64,000 nt of DNA. Origin: Dasyornis broadbenti. Its lineage: Eukaryota > Chordata > Aves > Passeriformes > Dasyornithidae. The translations under genes and the position numbers were made by a program. Position 1 is the first letter of the stretch, and every line of letters begins with the position of its first letter. Location: positions 1,705,955 to 1,769,954 of the forward strand of contig VZRN01000216.1 in assembly GCA_013397935.1 (NCBI GenBank), given 5' to 3'. Positions 23,830 to 36,300 of this stretch are shown piece by piece. The notes beneath the pieces were generated by a model. It saw nothing but the letters and a program-made list of their open reading frames with translations. It was not told where the DNA came from and did no database searches.

Positions 23830-26800
23830 CTAAAAGCTGTCCCTCTCCACCATCTGGTCAGCGTTGCAGCCGTCTCGTGCCAACACCTCCCCGTCCCCGG
23901 CAGGACAGCCGCCTCCCTCCCCGCTCTGCTCCTCTGCCACGTGGTTGGCCTCCTCATTGGCCGCCACCACCGCGTTGTCAGTGCTGTGGGCTGGCTGGTG
24001 GTTGTCGCTGCTGTGCTCCTCGGCTTCCTGCACATCAGATTCTGCTTCCTCGGTGTCGCTCCCAGCTCCTGCCGAGGGGTTGTTCTCCGGGGGAGCCTCC
24101 TTCTTCCCTCGGTTCAGGCAGCAGTAGCTGGCGACGCCCAGGAAGAGAGCGGAGAGCGCGACCTCTGAGCCCGCCAGGTAGAAGATCACCTCGTAGTTCT
24201 TGAGAGCATCGACCAGGCGGCCTGATGGGTGGAGAAGAAATGAGATGGTTGGAGAAGAGAAGAGAAGGTTAAATTCAGCCTGTGGACTGGGCCACCAGCT
24301 CTGGTGGGCAGCACTGGCCTTTGGATGAGGACCCATTCCTCAAGAGCAAGAAGCCTGAGTATCTAAAATTCACCCTGGGAAAGAGCCACACTGTACCACC
24401 AAAAAAATATGGTACAAGTGCGTGGTTGGTGTTTTCCCTTGTTTGGACAAGCTTAAATAATTGTGACACCCTCATGCTATGGTCTCACTCCATGGGTGGG
24501 CCCTCTTCTACTTGCCAAGGTGGGAAAAGCCTCTCGTGATTTCGCTTGTCCAGTCTCAGAAAAGAAAACTTGAGCGGCATTGCTATTTCTTAAGCTATTA
24601 TGTCAGGAAAACATTCTGAAGGGAAGAACAAATCTTTGGCAGAGAAACACCTTTGGCTGAGCCACACCTGATGGTTTCTGTGCCAGAGATACTCTCAATA
24701 TATTTTCTGAATCCACTGGGGCTGAATTTTCTGAATCACTAAGGAAGAGTTCCATGAGCAGCAGTCAGGATGGAGCCACGGAACTGCACTCTTCAGCCCG
24801 GTCTCATCTGCTCCCGAAAGCATTTGTGACCCCCAGTCCCTGCTGCAGTACAGTGCACGCCCTCAAACCGGCCCCAGGACACGCTGAGGTGCCTCCAGAG
24901 CAGTCATGGGAGGCACGTGGCGAATTCCTGCCCCTGTCCAGCCGAGCCGGGTGGCGAGCGAGGAGCCTGCGTGCAGCAGCGCGCGTGCGTGTGCGTGTGG
25001 GCAGCTTATCCCGTGCCAAACCCCTCGGCCCCACGGAGTGGGAAGCAGCTCAGGAGGATTACACCAAACAAAGCCACTTTGTTCAGCCCCTTCTCCTTTT
25101 CCCTCAGCCGAGCACGGTTCTCCCCAAGCCTGAGCCATCAGGATTGTCAGAGCACTCGAGCTTCCTGCGCATGGGGGGTCCTACAGCAGTGAGGAAGGTG
25201 CTCCCAACCTGATTTTGCTGCCCCAAACACCGTTTTTGGGTGACCCTGCGCTGTCTGAGTGCCATTGTGCCTGAACTGAGGCAGGAGGGCTGAGGGATGT
25301 CCCCTGTCACCACCCACTGCTGTGCTTTTCTCCTTGGGGCAAGGCGCTGTTAAATCCCCCTCTCCCCCAGTGATGTTTCTACAGCTGCCTCCAAGACTCA
25401 TTTCTTGACCCTCCCTGGGCTGGGACTGCCGACTGCCCCACAGCTCATAAGGTGAGACACGAATTACGGTCAGCATGTAAGAGGGTCTTCTCTTGGCCAC
25501 CCAATTTTTCTGGTTGGAGTTGCTGAGGGCGGGTTTTACTCGTAACTGGTGCCATGTGCTGGGGAAAAAGCCGTTCACGCCCAGGTCTTCACAGATGGGC
25601 TTTAGCCCCTGTGTTACTGAAGAAAGGGAGTGTGAGAAATAACAGAGTGGTTCCTGCCTGGGGATTTTCCATGGTCTTGTCCCTGACTCTTCCCTGCACA
25701 TCACACATGCAGGAAACTGCACTTTGTTTGGAAATAAGCCTTTGGCATGATTTGGCTTTCTCAGATGTGATCAGACACTTAACATTAATCTACACCAACC
25801 TCCCTTCAACATCCTGTTTTTATGGGTTGTTTGTGGGGCATGGACCTTACCAGGGACTGTGACCTAGACTAGACTGGCTGAAAAGCTGTGAGTGTCTTAA
25901 TCCTCTTAGAAAAATTAACAGCAAATGCCTCAGGGGACTGTACAAACTGTTTCTACTTGATTGACAGCAAAACACCTGTGCCTTAGAATTGGGATCAGCA
26001 CAAACTGAAATTACTATTTACAGTGCCAATCAAAAGGCCATGGACACCAAGGAGAAACTGAGAAACACTTGCTTTGTCCTAGTTAAGACTCACAAGGGTT
26101 TGCCTGACCCTATCCTTAACAGGATTCTATGCAACATTCGTAGAGAAGGCAGAGATCAGCTCTCAGCTTCTGGAGTAAATTTAAAATTGAGAAATAGGGT
26201 CTTTCCTCAAGTGCTGCGTCCAGGCCCAACACCTGCAGCACTGTGAAGTGGCAGCCAAAGGAACCACCTGCAGCAAGACACTCACCTGCAGAGGGTGGGC
26301 CGATGAGCACGGCGAAAGCCTCGATAAGCAGGACCAGCCCGATGGCGCTGGAGAACTTCTGGGAGCCAACGATGGCCATGAGCACCTCGAACTGCAGTGC
26401 CCCCACCATGCCGTAGGAGATGCCGAAGAAGACGCAGAAGATGACCAGCCCCGTGTAGTTGCTGGCCCTGGCGCTGCAGATGTCTGTCAGGCCGTTGAAG
26501 AGCATGGAGAAGCTGAACAGATAGGCCACGTGAGGGCGGACCCACTTCAGCCCCGCCACCATGCCACAGGCCGGGCGGGCAAAGATGTCTATGAAGCCAA
26601 TGATGGAGAGCAGGAACGCAGCCTCTGTGTCTGGCACGCCCGTGTCCTTGGCGTAGTTGACCAGCAAAATGGGGGGCACAAAGAGACCCAGGACCAGGAT
26701 GAACTTTGAAATTGTGTAAATGATAAACCCTCGGTTGGAGAAGATACTAAAGTCCAGAAGCTTCTTTCCTTTCTTGGGCTTCTTCTTGCCTTTCTTGCCT

Positions 26801-28586
26801 TTCTTGGTTCCATCGGTGCTGATTCCCTCCTCTGATTTCCCTCCTATGGGCAGCATCTCCTTGGCTTCATATTTGTCCTGAGCTTTCCCCATCTTCCGCT
26901 TCATGCCCATATCCAGGGGTCTCATGACTGCCCCACACGTGCAGCAGTTAAGCAGAAGGCCCCCCATGATGAGGAACCCTCCTCGCCAACCAAACTTCTC
27001 CAGCAGCACTTGCCCCAGCGGAGAGAGGGAGGAAAGGAAGACAGGGCTCCCAGCAGCAGCCAGTCCGTTGGCGAGGGGCCGGCGCTTGTCGAAGTAGGTG
27101 CCCAGCATGATCAGGGAGGGCTGGAAGTTCAACGCCATACCCAGACCTGCAGGGAGGTGAGAGCCAGGAGGGAGACAGGGAGGGCAAGAACATGAGATGG
27201 GGTTTGCAACAAGCTGAAAACTCCCCTCAGACTGTCCTAGTCCTGAAGTCCCATGATGGGATGAACGTGCTCCTCACAAGCCTCCGTGTCTTCATGTTGG
27301 TGGCTTGACCCTGCAGAGGATGGGCTAAGCCAGCCTGGCCACCTGAAGTGCGTTTGAACCAGAAAATTGTGCCCAGGTTTAGGCAGGACCTGATCCTTAC
27401 GCAGGAGCTTTGCCTCTCTCCACTTTGTGCTGGTGCCCCCTGCCACAGCTGCCATGACCACTGAGCACCACTCAGGTTTCTCCCGTACCTCTCCCCTCAG
27501 CCACGGGCTCTGGCTGTTTAGGTCCAGCAGATGCATCCCTCACGGGTGCAGCATTCAGGACTAGGTGCTTGCCATAGCGTGTGCAAATAGGTGAGGGGAG
27601 ACCTGACACTACACAGGCAGTGCTAACATTCAGCATGGTCTTGGCTCTTCCCCAGGTAAGCCTGTGTTGTCCCCCACAAATCCCGGGGCTCTCACCTGTC
27701 AGCACACCAGCTGTCAGATAAAGCTCGATGATGTTGGTGGTAAAAGATGCCAGGATCATCCCAGCAGAAGCCAGCAGCCCTCCGATGAGCATCACGGGCC
27801 GGCAGCCGAACTGGTTCACCATGATGCTGCATACCGGGCCTAGGAGGAAGCAGAAGAGACAGAGTAGGAGACCAGAGGGAGACAGGAGCGCTGGGAAGGG
27901 GCAGGCAGCCCAAGCTCTGAGGGAAGATGATGCAGCAATGCAGTAATGCAGTAAAAATGTTGGAGATCACTGCTTGGCTTCTGAGATATGAGTCTGGTGG
28001 GCCTGGCCAAGGGAGAGGCTGTGGTGTGGAGACTTCTGCTCTGCCCTGCCTTCGGACCCCAAGGTTCCCAGCCTGGGGCTTGCTGTGATAGGAACAACAC
28101 CTCAGCAGTGGGAGCAAGCCCTGTGTCAGCAGTCTGGGAGGCAGGTGGGGTGAGCCCTGAGGTCTCCTGGGACAGAGGAAACACGGATATGAGATGGAGC
28201 ACCCTTCTACAAAAGAAGTGGTGGGACAATTGTGTTCTGTATCATGGTTCATGACCAGGCCGGTGAGCATGAGAAGAGTCCATGGGGACACGGTCTGGGC
28301 CCATGGCAGAGTGGGGGAGGCAGGATTTGGGAAGGGGGAAGTGTGTCCAAGCATCACCTGTCCCATAGAGCATGGCCAGCATGATGGAGGAGATCCAGGC
28401 TGTGTCGCTGTAGCCCACGTGGAAATCTTTCATGAGCTCCTTGAAGTAGACACTGACAGCTTTTGGGAAGGCATAGGAGAAGCCGGTGATCACAAAGCAG
28501 CCAAGGAGCACGATCCAGCCCCAGCCACCATCCGGGGGCTTCACAGGAGCTGGGAGTTGCCCTTCCTCTGGGTCAGGTCTCCCCAT
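23830..28586 (-). CDS. SLC16A8: Monocarboxylate transporter 3 (proton-linked lactate carrier)
   Basis: Four coding exons in transcript order: 28586-28358, 27839-27696, 27146-26286, 24221-23830. The total is 1,626 nt or 541 aa, the usual length of bird MCT3. All introns are GT-AG in phase 1. Family motifs are present: 'PPDGGWGWIV' at residues 17-26 before TM1, 'YFDKRRPLANGLAAAG' around TM5, and the TM8 Asp/Arg pair in 'DIFARPACG'. A Lys-rich loop (KKGKKGKKKPKKGKK) separates TM6 and TM7. The cytosolic tail is acidic (TEEAESDVQEAEE). Known role: H+/lactate symport at the basolateral membrane of retinal pigment epithelium, together with a basigin-type chaperone. An acceptor TCCTAG at 28,596/28,595 shows that the coding exon is preceded by a non-coding exon I could not place. 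Confidence 0.97.
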
Positions 28587-28594
28587 CGTCTAGC

Positions 28595-30925
28595 CTAGGA
28601 ATGGAAAGGCAGGCTGGGAGGGAGTGAGGCAACAGAGAGAGAGCAAGAAAAATCCGCTGGTGCTGCGAGAAGAGAAAAGCAGAGCAGCAAACATTTACTA
28701 CAAGGTTTCTCTCCATGCCCACCATCTCCAAGCTCTGAGAAGCTCCTTCGGGGACCACAACTGCTCTTTGTACCTTCATCCTGCCAGGCAAGGTGGGTTT
28801 GTTTCAGGATGTGAAGCTGGGCAGAGGTGAGGAGCTCCCCCTGAGCTTGGGGGAGCCCACAGCTCCAGAACCCCTGGCCAAACACAGCTGAGCAGTGTCA
28901 CAGCTCCCAGCTGACCCTGGAGCGCTGCAGATGGTGTGAGGTGAAGGCCAGCAGCATGAACCCTTTTTGCTTCCTAAAATCTCCCACTGAGCCTCTCCCA
29001 GGACCTGCCCTGCCACAGAAACCCCCAGCAGCGAGGCAAGGAGCTCCATTAAGCCCTCTGTGCTTTCCTCTGGGAGTACCCAGTGCATGGCACTCTCCTT
29101 CTCCCCCCCTTCCCCACCATCAGGGGCCAGATTTTCAAAATAGGTGAAGGGGGAGAGCACGAAAAACCGGTGGTTATTTGCATGCCAGAGAGATTAGGGC
29201 TCTGTACCTACACGGAGGGACCGGAACAAAGCCTAAGTGGGGAGAAGGAGGGAATTAGAGGGGATGTCTTGTGAGTTGCTCTCAGGGCTCTTAAGCTGCC
29301 CAGGAATTTTGCTCCAGCTGGCTGCTGTGGGTATGTTTTTCATTTCTCCCTTAGGTACCAGGTCTCTGCCCCTTCCAGCGCCATTGGCCACAGTTTTTTT
29401 GTCAGCCAGGCTTATTTTCACAGCTGCATGCAAAACCATCGCTGGACCTCCATTACAGATGCGTGCAAGTAGATTGGTCAGGCATTCTCCATGCCTGAGC
29501 TGGGTTCTTTTGGGTCTGGTCTGTCTCCTGTCCCCGTCTTGCTGGCAGCACGCTCCTAACCTGGGCTCTCTCCCCTGCCCAGCTCCTTTGGCTGAAGGAC
29601 TGCAAGATGGCAGCAACGTCCCCATCCCTCGGCACCAGCAGTTGTGGGAAATGCCAGGAGCCACATCCTGACTGGAGAGTGCCAAGGGGACAGGGACTGT
29701 CCTGTGGACACAACACACAGCTACAGCCTGGGAGTTTTGGCCACATTTCTCAAGGAAGTCCCTGTTCTTGGTGTCCTCCAAGCAAAGGGGGTGAGCTGAG
29801 CTAATTCCCACAGCTGCTGTGCGTCAAAGAAGTGCAAAACCTTTGGACGAAAGTGTGGAAGGCACCAGCTGGGGCAGAGGGGCCTTACTTGGCAAGAGCT
29901 GGTCCTACCCCATCTGCCACCCCCAACTGTAGCCTTCTTTAGCCCTCAGGGGAATTTTGCTCCTGAGAACACAGAGGGGTTTATTCAGTGCAGCACTCAG
30001 ATGCCTGCCACCACCATGGGTCCCTGCAGCAGAGCTCCCCAAACATTTAGGATGCTGTGAGCCACAAAAAAAAAGGGAGCAGAATTTGTCTCTGAGCATG
30101 GATTGGGGTAATTCCTCTGGATGGCTGTTTCCAAGCAGCTCTGGGGCTAAACCACAGGGGCTGTCACAGGCTGCTCTAATCTCTCCCAGCACAGGTCTCA
30201 GAGACCGTGGCAAGGGACAGAGGCATGAACTGAGAACAGGGTGCTGTAAAGAGGTTTTTAAGGCAAGGAATCTCCACAAGGAAACAAAAAATAATTATAC
30301 ATTCTCCAGCTGCCCCTGCCTCCCCTATCACACCCTTCCTGGTGTTTTCTGGATCTGCCTGCAGCTGGATGTTGGCTGGAAAAGGTGGGGTGCACCAGGG
30401 AAGCTCAGCTGTGGAGATGCCTCCAAAGCAAATCTGCTACTGCACGCCTCTGCTGGAGATTGATCCCAGCTCTGAGCCAGGCAGTTCAGAGCCGCCTTGT
30501 TCTCCACACCGTGACACTTCTCTGCTTTTCTGCCCACGGCTGCACGCAGTGGTCACCCCAGGTACCCTTTGCACGCTCTACAGCTCGCTATCATTCTCTC
30601 CTCAGTTAAGGAGCATTATTCACAGGTGAAAACACCGTGTGTGAGTCCAAAGCACCTAAAGGTTCATCACCATGGGCACCTGCCCCTCCCTGTGCATCAC
30701 AGAGCTCACTGCAGGTGGCTGGAAGGAGAAGGCTTGCACCCACACCAGGAGCCACGAGCCCAGGTCGGAAGGTGAAGACCACAGCAGGTCCAGCTGTGGC
30801 TGCCAGCCCCTGGACACACACAGAGCACAGTGCAGCCACTGCTGGACAATGCCCAGAAAAGCCCCGCTGTGCCAGACAAGCTGCACCCAGGAGGGTCCAC
30901 AGAAATGTTCTCAGTGCCTCCACAC
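28595..30925. other. SLC16A8 upstream region
   Basis: This should hold the non-coding first exon and promoter of SLC16A8, since the coding exon starts at an acceptor (28,595). I cannot identify the exon or TSS. Only short frames without domains are present. Confidence 0.45.
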
Positions 30926-33387
30926 ACACATGGGTTGGGGCATCTATTTATTAAGTTTCAAGGGCCACGATTCCTGCCACCAGCCTCTCCAACCCACAGA
31001 AAACCCCCTGGGAAAGCATTTTTAGATAATTAAATGAGTGCAGGCCTGGCATGAACTGTCCAAGGATGCAAGCCTGGAGCAAGGATGCTCCGCACACTGA
31101 CCTGGGCAATGAAGCGATGGCCTCCCGACCACCAGCTGACCCTCCAAGGGTTGAGCAGATCCTTCAGCAGCTCCTGCTGGCTGGCACTTTCCAGCTCTGG
31201 AGGAGGGTGCCTGGTTAGATGGTCCTGCTGGATCTTTTCTCCATGGTGGGCACAGGACAACGCCTGCAGGACTCTGGCACCTGTCGAGCGGTGTCTTGTG
31301 CTCCGCTCCTTCCTTCGGGGCAGTTACGTCCTCACAAGGCAGCTAATCCCCCTCTCAGCCTGCTTTCCTCCAGCTCCAGGGATGCTCAGCAAAGCTGTCC
31401 GTGGCTGATCTGGGGGGACACCCTGTGTGGGCGACCCCCTTGCCGACTGTGGGTGCGAGCAGCGCCCCACGGCACTTCCAGTGTGGATGTGGGTCAGGAG
31501 CCGCTTATGGTTTCAGGCCGGCAGAGACCAGGGGGTGCTGAGCAGGCAGAAAGCACTTCTCCACTTTTAAGAGGCTTTTCCAGCCAATGGGGATGAGGTG
31601 GCTGCCTGCCACAGCCCGAATCCCCCGGTAATCCCGCTGCCCAGGGGCTCCTTGCGTTTTCCCCAGCACGGCAGGGCAGGCTGGCAGGGGTGGATTTGGA
31701 GGGACTGGGGCAGGAGGAAGCGGGGTGAGGGTGGACGGTGCTGGGGAGGGGGGCAGTGGAGGATGAAACCATGTGCCCATGCTTCAAGAACGGGCAAAAC
31801 TGGTGAAGGTTCTGCTTCTGAAGCTTCCTCGACTGCCAGCCTGCAGGGAGCAGCGCTGGCATGGCTTTGCAGGGCCTGTGCCCAGCAGAGAACTAAGACA
31901 AGGTGGAGCAGCAGAGGAATCGCTGCCAGCCGTGGCTCAAACTGCCAGACCCTGCCCACCCCTGGCAGCTCAGTGACCTGACCCCCCCTCCAAAACAACC
32001 TCCTGACTCACAGAAGGAGCTCTGGCAGGCGCTGGGGACGGGCCATTCTCTGGCCACACGTGGGAGAACCCATTCCCTTCCAGGGAGGAGGCTGGGGCTC
32101 AGCCCAGGTGGTGTTTTGGGGAGGGAAAGGCCTGGGCTGTGAAGCCCTGAAGCCCCTCAGCGGCAGGGGGGCTGCGGGGGCTTGGCAGCACTCACAGCCA
32201 GGGTTTAATGTCTATTAATAAGGCTAATCAGCTAAGCCCTGGCTGTCGCTAGCTCCATCCCTCTCTCACGCTGCCTCTCCCGTGAGGGCTCCCCCAGCAC
32301 ACCTGGGGTGTTCCCAGGTTGGTGAGGTCCCCACAGGTCCTAGGGGAACGTTTTTCCCCTGTCCTGAGCAGCCCTGGGGTGCCCAGGGCACACGTTCCAG
32401 CAGTGGGCGAGGAGGAGAAGGTGGCCACAGGTCCTTGCTGCCCTCTGGTGACAGGAGAGACAGGGAGACTTGGCAGGGGCAGCCAGCAGTGGACAGTGCA
32501 GCCCTCCTGGTGCCCTCCACACCCTCCCCAGACCCCTGGGCTGGTGACTGCTCTGTCTGGAGCCATGGCACTGCAGTGTCCAACACCACCACCATGGGCA
32601 GCATCACAGCCCCAGTGCTGGTGGGGAGCACCTGTCCTCCTCCCACTGCGTCTTGTGACTGAGGTGATGTCCCAGCCACTGAAATGGACACAGAATATGC
32701 ATCCACCATTTAAAAAAAAAACATATATTTTCCACAGGACAGTACACGAAGGAGCAGGGCAGTGGTGCTGGACAGTGCCACCTGCCCCTGGCCTTGCCCC
32801 AGCGATGCCCAGCAAGGTGAGGGCTGGGGTGAGAAGGGGCAGGTGCTGCTACAGACGGACACAGTTATCAAAGGGGCCAAGACCAGAGCCCATCAGCCAG
32901 ACCACATCTCTGGAAGCCTTCTCGTAATCTTATCTTCTGGGCTTCGTTCTTCTGGTAGCAAAGGAACCGTTTGGTGAGAGTACTTCCCTGCCCACAGCAG
33001 GGATACCAGAGCTTCACCTTCAACATCCTGACAGCACTGCCCTGGCTGCAGATGATCTCAGCCAGCCCAACCTCTGCCTCCAGCATCATCCCCTCTCCCA
33101 GGCCACCAGCACCAGTGACACCAGACTTCTCCCTCCCACTCCAATACAGTAACACCGCAAGGAGAGGGAAGCAGGAATCAATCCCGAAAGAGCAGCAGGG
33201 ATCTGCTTCTGGCTAAAGCACACCAGGCACCGAGGTGAGATGCGTGCCGCTGTCCCAGGGGTATGGGAGGGGAAAAGAGAGTTCACTCCATGAGTGGTAG
33301 CACTAGGCTGCTGCCCAGCTGGAGGTCACAGTGCATCCCTTCTCCTCCTCCTCTCTGCTGAAATCCTTCCCCGTTCGCAGCCCGTTT
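30926..33387 (-). other. BAIAP2L2: Candidate BAIAP2L2 3' UTR with two possible poly(A) signals
   Basis: Minus-strand sequence downstream of the BAIAP2L2 stop codon. ATTAAA at 32,209-32,204 would give a 1.2-kb UTR. AATAAA at 30,954-30,949 is followed on the minus strand by a GU-rich 'catgtgtgtgtgg', a good downstream element, and would give a 2.4-kb UTR. Which is used cannot be told from sequence. A G-rich run at about 31,690-31,760 on plus could form G-quadruplexes. Confidence 0.4.
32197..32247. repeat. Inverted repeat flanking homeodomain-like sites
   Basis: 'cagccaggg' and 'ccctggctg' are perfect 9-bp complements separated by about 33 bp of AT-rich DNA ('tctattaataaggctaatca'). The interior carries TAAT cores. 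It lies downstream of BAIAP2L2 and upstream of SLC16A8. Confidence 0.5.
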
Positions 33388-36300
33388 TCATCGGATGATG
33401 GGTGCTGAGCGGTCGTTGGTGACCGTGGGGCGCAGCTTGACCGTGGCGAAGGGGTTGGTACCTCTGCAAAGGGAAAGGACACACACAACCCTCAGCAAAT
33501 CTGCAAAGGCCACGCAGGGATCCCTGTGACCAAGCTACGGCTGCTCAGCCCTGCTGCACAGTCACCTCCACACCAAGGAGGAGAGTGGGGTAAAAGCTCA
33601 TTCTTGGGTGTGTTTTCTCCATCCTAAACACTCCCTGCTGCACATTCCCACGTGGTTCCCCTTGGGCTCTGCTCAGGGCTTCTCACCCTCCCTCTTCCAT
33701 AGGATGAAGAAGGGACACCAGCACACGGCTGTCCCTCATGGCAGCACTCTGCGTTTCTAAGAGTGTACGCCAACCCTCCAAGCACAGCCTCAGGGAGCAG
33801 GAAAAGGCCCCAGCACCACACCAGAAACACGGAGACACCAACCCAGCTGCAAGGGGGGAGAAAAGCAGGGATTTATGGCGAGTCTCATCTCCACAGACCT
33901 GACTCATCAGAGCTCAAAGCCACGTCCTTTGTGCCTTAGCCCTCTCCAAGCAGGCAGAGCAGCAGTCGTGCAGCTCCACACTCAGGCTGCGAGCTGCTAC
34001 TGTGGCCCTTCCAGAATGGATGGGAAGGAGCCCATGTGGGTCTGGACATGTGCTCAGGGTGCTCAGCTCCTACCTCATTTTATCAGAGTTAGGATAGCAC
34101 CTTCCCAGTCAGCAGAGGTCAGAATGGACCACCTCTGCCTCCTGTCCTGTGCATTGCTTTTCCCCAGACACTTCCCTGTTCCTCCCACATTTAATAATCC
34201 AAAAGATTAAATAATAACAGCATTGTAATAATGCTCCTCCCCTCAGATGATTCCAGAGAGGAATTCCCAGGTCTTACTCACCGTGGGAAGAGTTCAGGGG
34301 GCTGGTCGATTACTCCTGATTTCTGCAGTGAAAAGAAAAGCAGGAGTGAGAACTCTGGAGCGGGGAATGAAGAGGGAAAAGTGGGGCAGGCGACACTGCA
34401 CACGTGGAAGAAGATTTTACAAGACACTGAGGTGAGTTAGGAGCCCAAATCCTCTTAACAGGGCTAACTGCTTATTCATTCAAGCTTTCCAAAGTCCACA
34501 AATTCACCTCTATAGACAATGCCCTGAATTTTGTTGAGAAGTGTTGTCCCTACACCACAGGTTCCTTACTCCCCTAGGACATCTTCCTGTGTTTTGGGGA
34601 AGAAAGGAGATGGCTCAGAACCCCAGAGTGTGATGTCTGAAGAGCACAGCAAACAGCGACAGTCTGAGCTACGTTTCACCCTCCAGCACAGCCAGAGATG
34701 CCCCCTCATGTTGCCCACACACCCTGGCAAAGAGTCTGTGGTCTGTGCCCTCACATGCTCCCTGCATCCATGGGGAGCTCCAGAGCTGCACCTACCTACC
34801 CTACACCACATATTCCTTGAAAGTGGACAAACCTGACGGACTAAGTTGGACCTAGGCCCTGTGGCCCTTGTTCTTGGCCAGTAGACAGTGAAGGATCAGT
34901 GGCCACCGACCTGCTGAAGTACTCTGGTGGCAGGCAAGAAAGCCACATCAGTGATCCAGTGGGGAAGTCACTCCCATTCGGTCGTGGCTCAGCTGAGAGG
35001 TGTCTTGGGCATACATCTAAAGCAGGGCTGAGTCTTTCCAAATGAGTCTTTCCCTCCTTTCTAATGAGGTTCCACACTCTGCCTTGCTGCTCCAAATGCT
35101 GCACACATTCCATGACTCAGTCCCAGGTCTACCCCTACACCCTAGCCCTGGGATCAGATAAAAACTGGTGACCCAGAGGGACAGAGAGGCTGCAGAGGCT
35201 GCCTCCCCTGTATTGTGCAGCCTGAGGCTACCTGAAACCACAGAGTAGGTCATGAAGGGAAATAAAAGGGTAACTAAATGTTGCAGTTTTCAGTTCTTTG
35301 AGCCAATTGCTTGCAACCTTGCGCTGGCCGGGAACCAGCGACCATGGACAAGGTTTTCCAGCCCTCTGTGTGCAAGAAATGCCCCCCAGGCAGCACTGTT
35401 CTTTCCTCTCCCAGGTCCTCACCTTTAACTTTGTTTTCCCCAGTCAATTCCCCACGGCTGGAGGCAATGGTAAGTGGAGGACTTCCTTCTCAGGATGCCA
35501 TCCATAAGCCATGGGTTGGACACAACTTGTTCTAATGGCTGTGCCCTCAGCCTTCGCTTCCAGCTTTTCCCTGCCCCAGCTGGGACTTTAAGCCAGCCCT
35601 CATCTGAATTTAAAAGAGGAACTCTATGAAACTCTGCTCCATTCTCTGAAGGGAGAAGAAGGATGGCATCTCTGTTAGCTGGTCACCCACTCCCAGACCA
35701 GCCTGGTCACTCCATGGTCCTACTCTTAGCAGGAAGAGGTGCTGCCCTGGAGCCACCAGAAATCAGGCTGGGAGGTCATGGAGAAAAGGACTGAACTGAA
35801 GGGTCCCTGGTGAGCAAAAAGAGAGAGAAATGAGAAGGGCAGGGACAGAAAAGCAGTCCCTTGGGGGAGCAAAGCCAGGCCCTGAGGATCTGCACACAAC
35901 AGGAGGACTGGCAGAGGTCACAGGATAAGGTGGCATCTGAACAGACTGGGTGAGAAACACCGGTGCTAACAGCACCCCTTAAATCAGGAAGGCAGCAGGT
36001 CCCTTCACCAGCATCTGAAAGGTGATTTTCTGTCTCTGCTGGCCAAAGCAGAAAAGGTGTGTCTTGGAGGATGAAAGTCAGATGTGGCCCACTTCACACA
36101 CACCCACCAGCCAGGGCCACTGCTCTTACCTTGGAGCCAGAATTGGCCGGGGCAGCCATCCCACTCTGGTGGCTGCTGGCACCCAGTGAGAGGGGAGGTG
36201 GGTTAGGCAGGCTGGGCTGAGCAGCAGCAGGCCAGTAATTGCTGGAGGAAGGAGTGCTGGGACGGTCCAGGATATCATCCATGCTGTGACTGCTTCGCAG

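Noticed and set aside
23188..24168. 326-codon plus-strand frame
   Set aside because: It lies antisense to the last SLC16A8 exon. The minus strand encodes the conserved transporter tail, and the plus frame has no domain.
27692..28366. 224-codon minus frame in SLC16A8
   Set aside because: It runs through an intron in the wrong frame. The true exons around it carry the MCT motifs.
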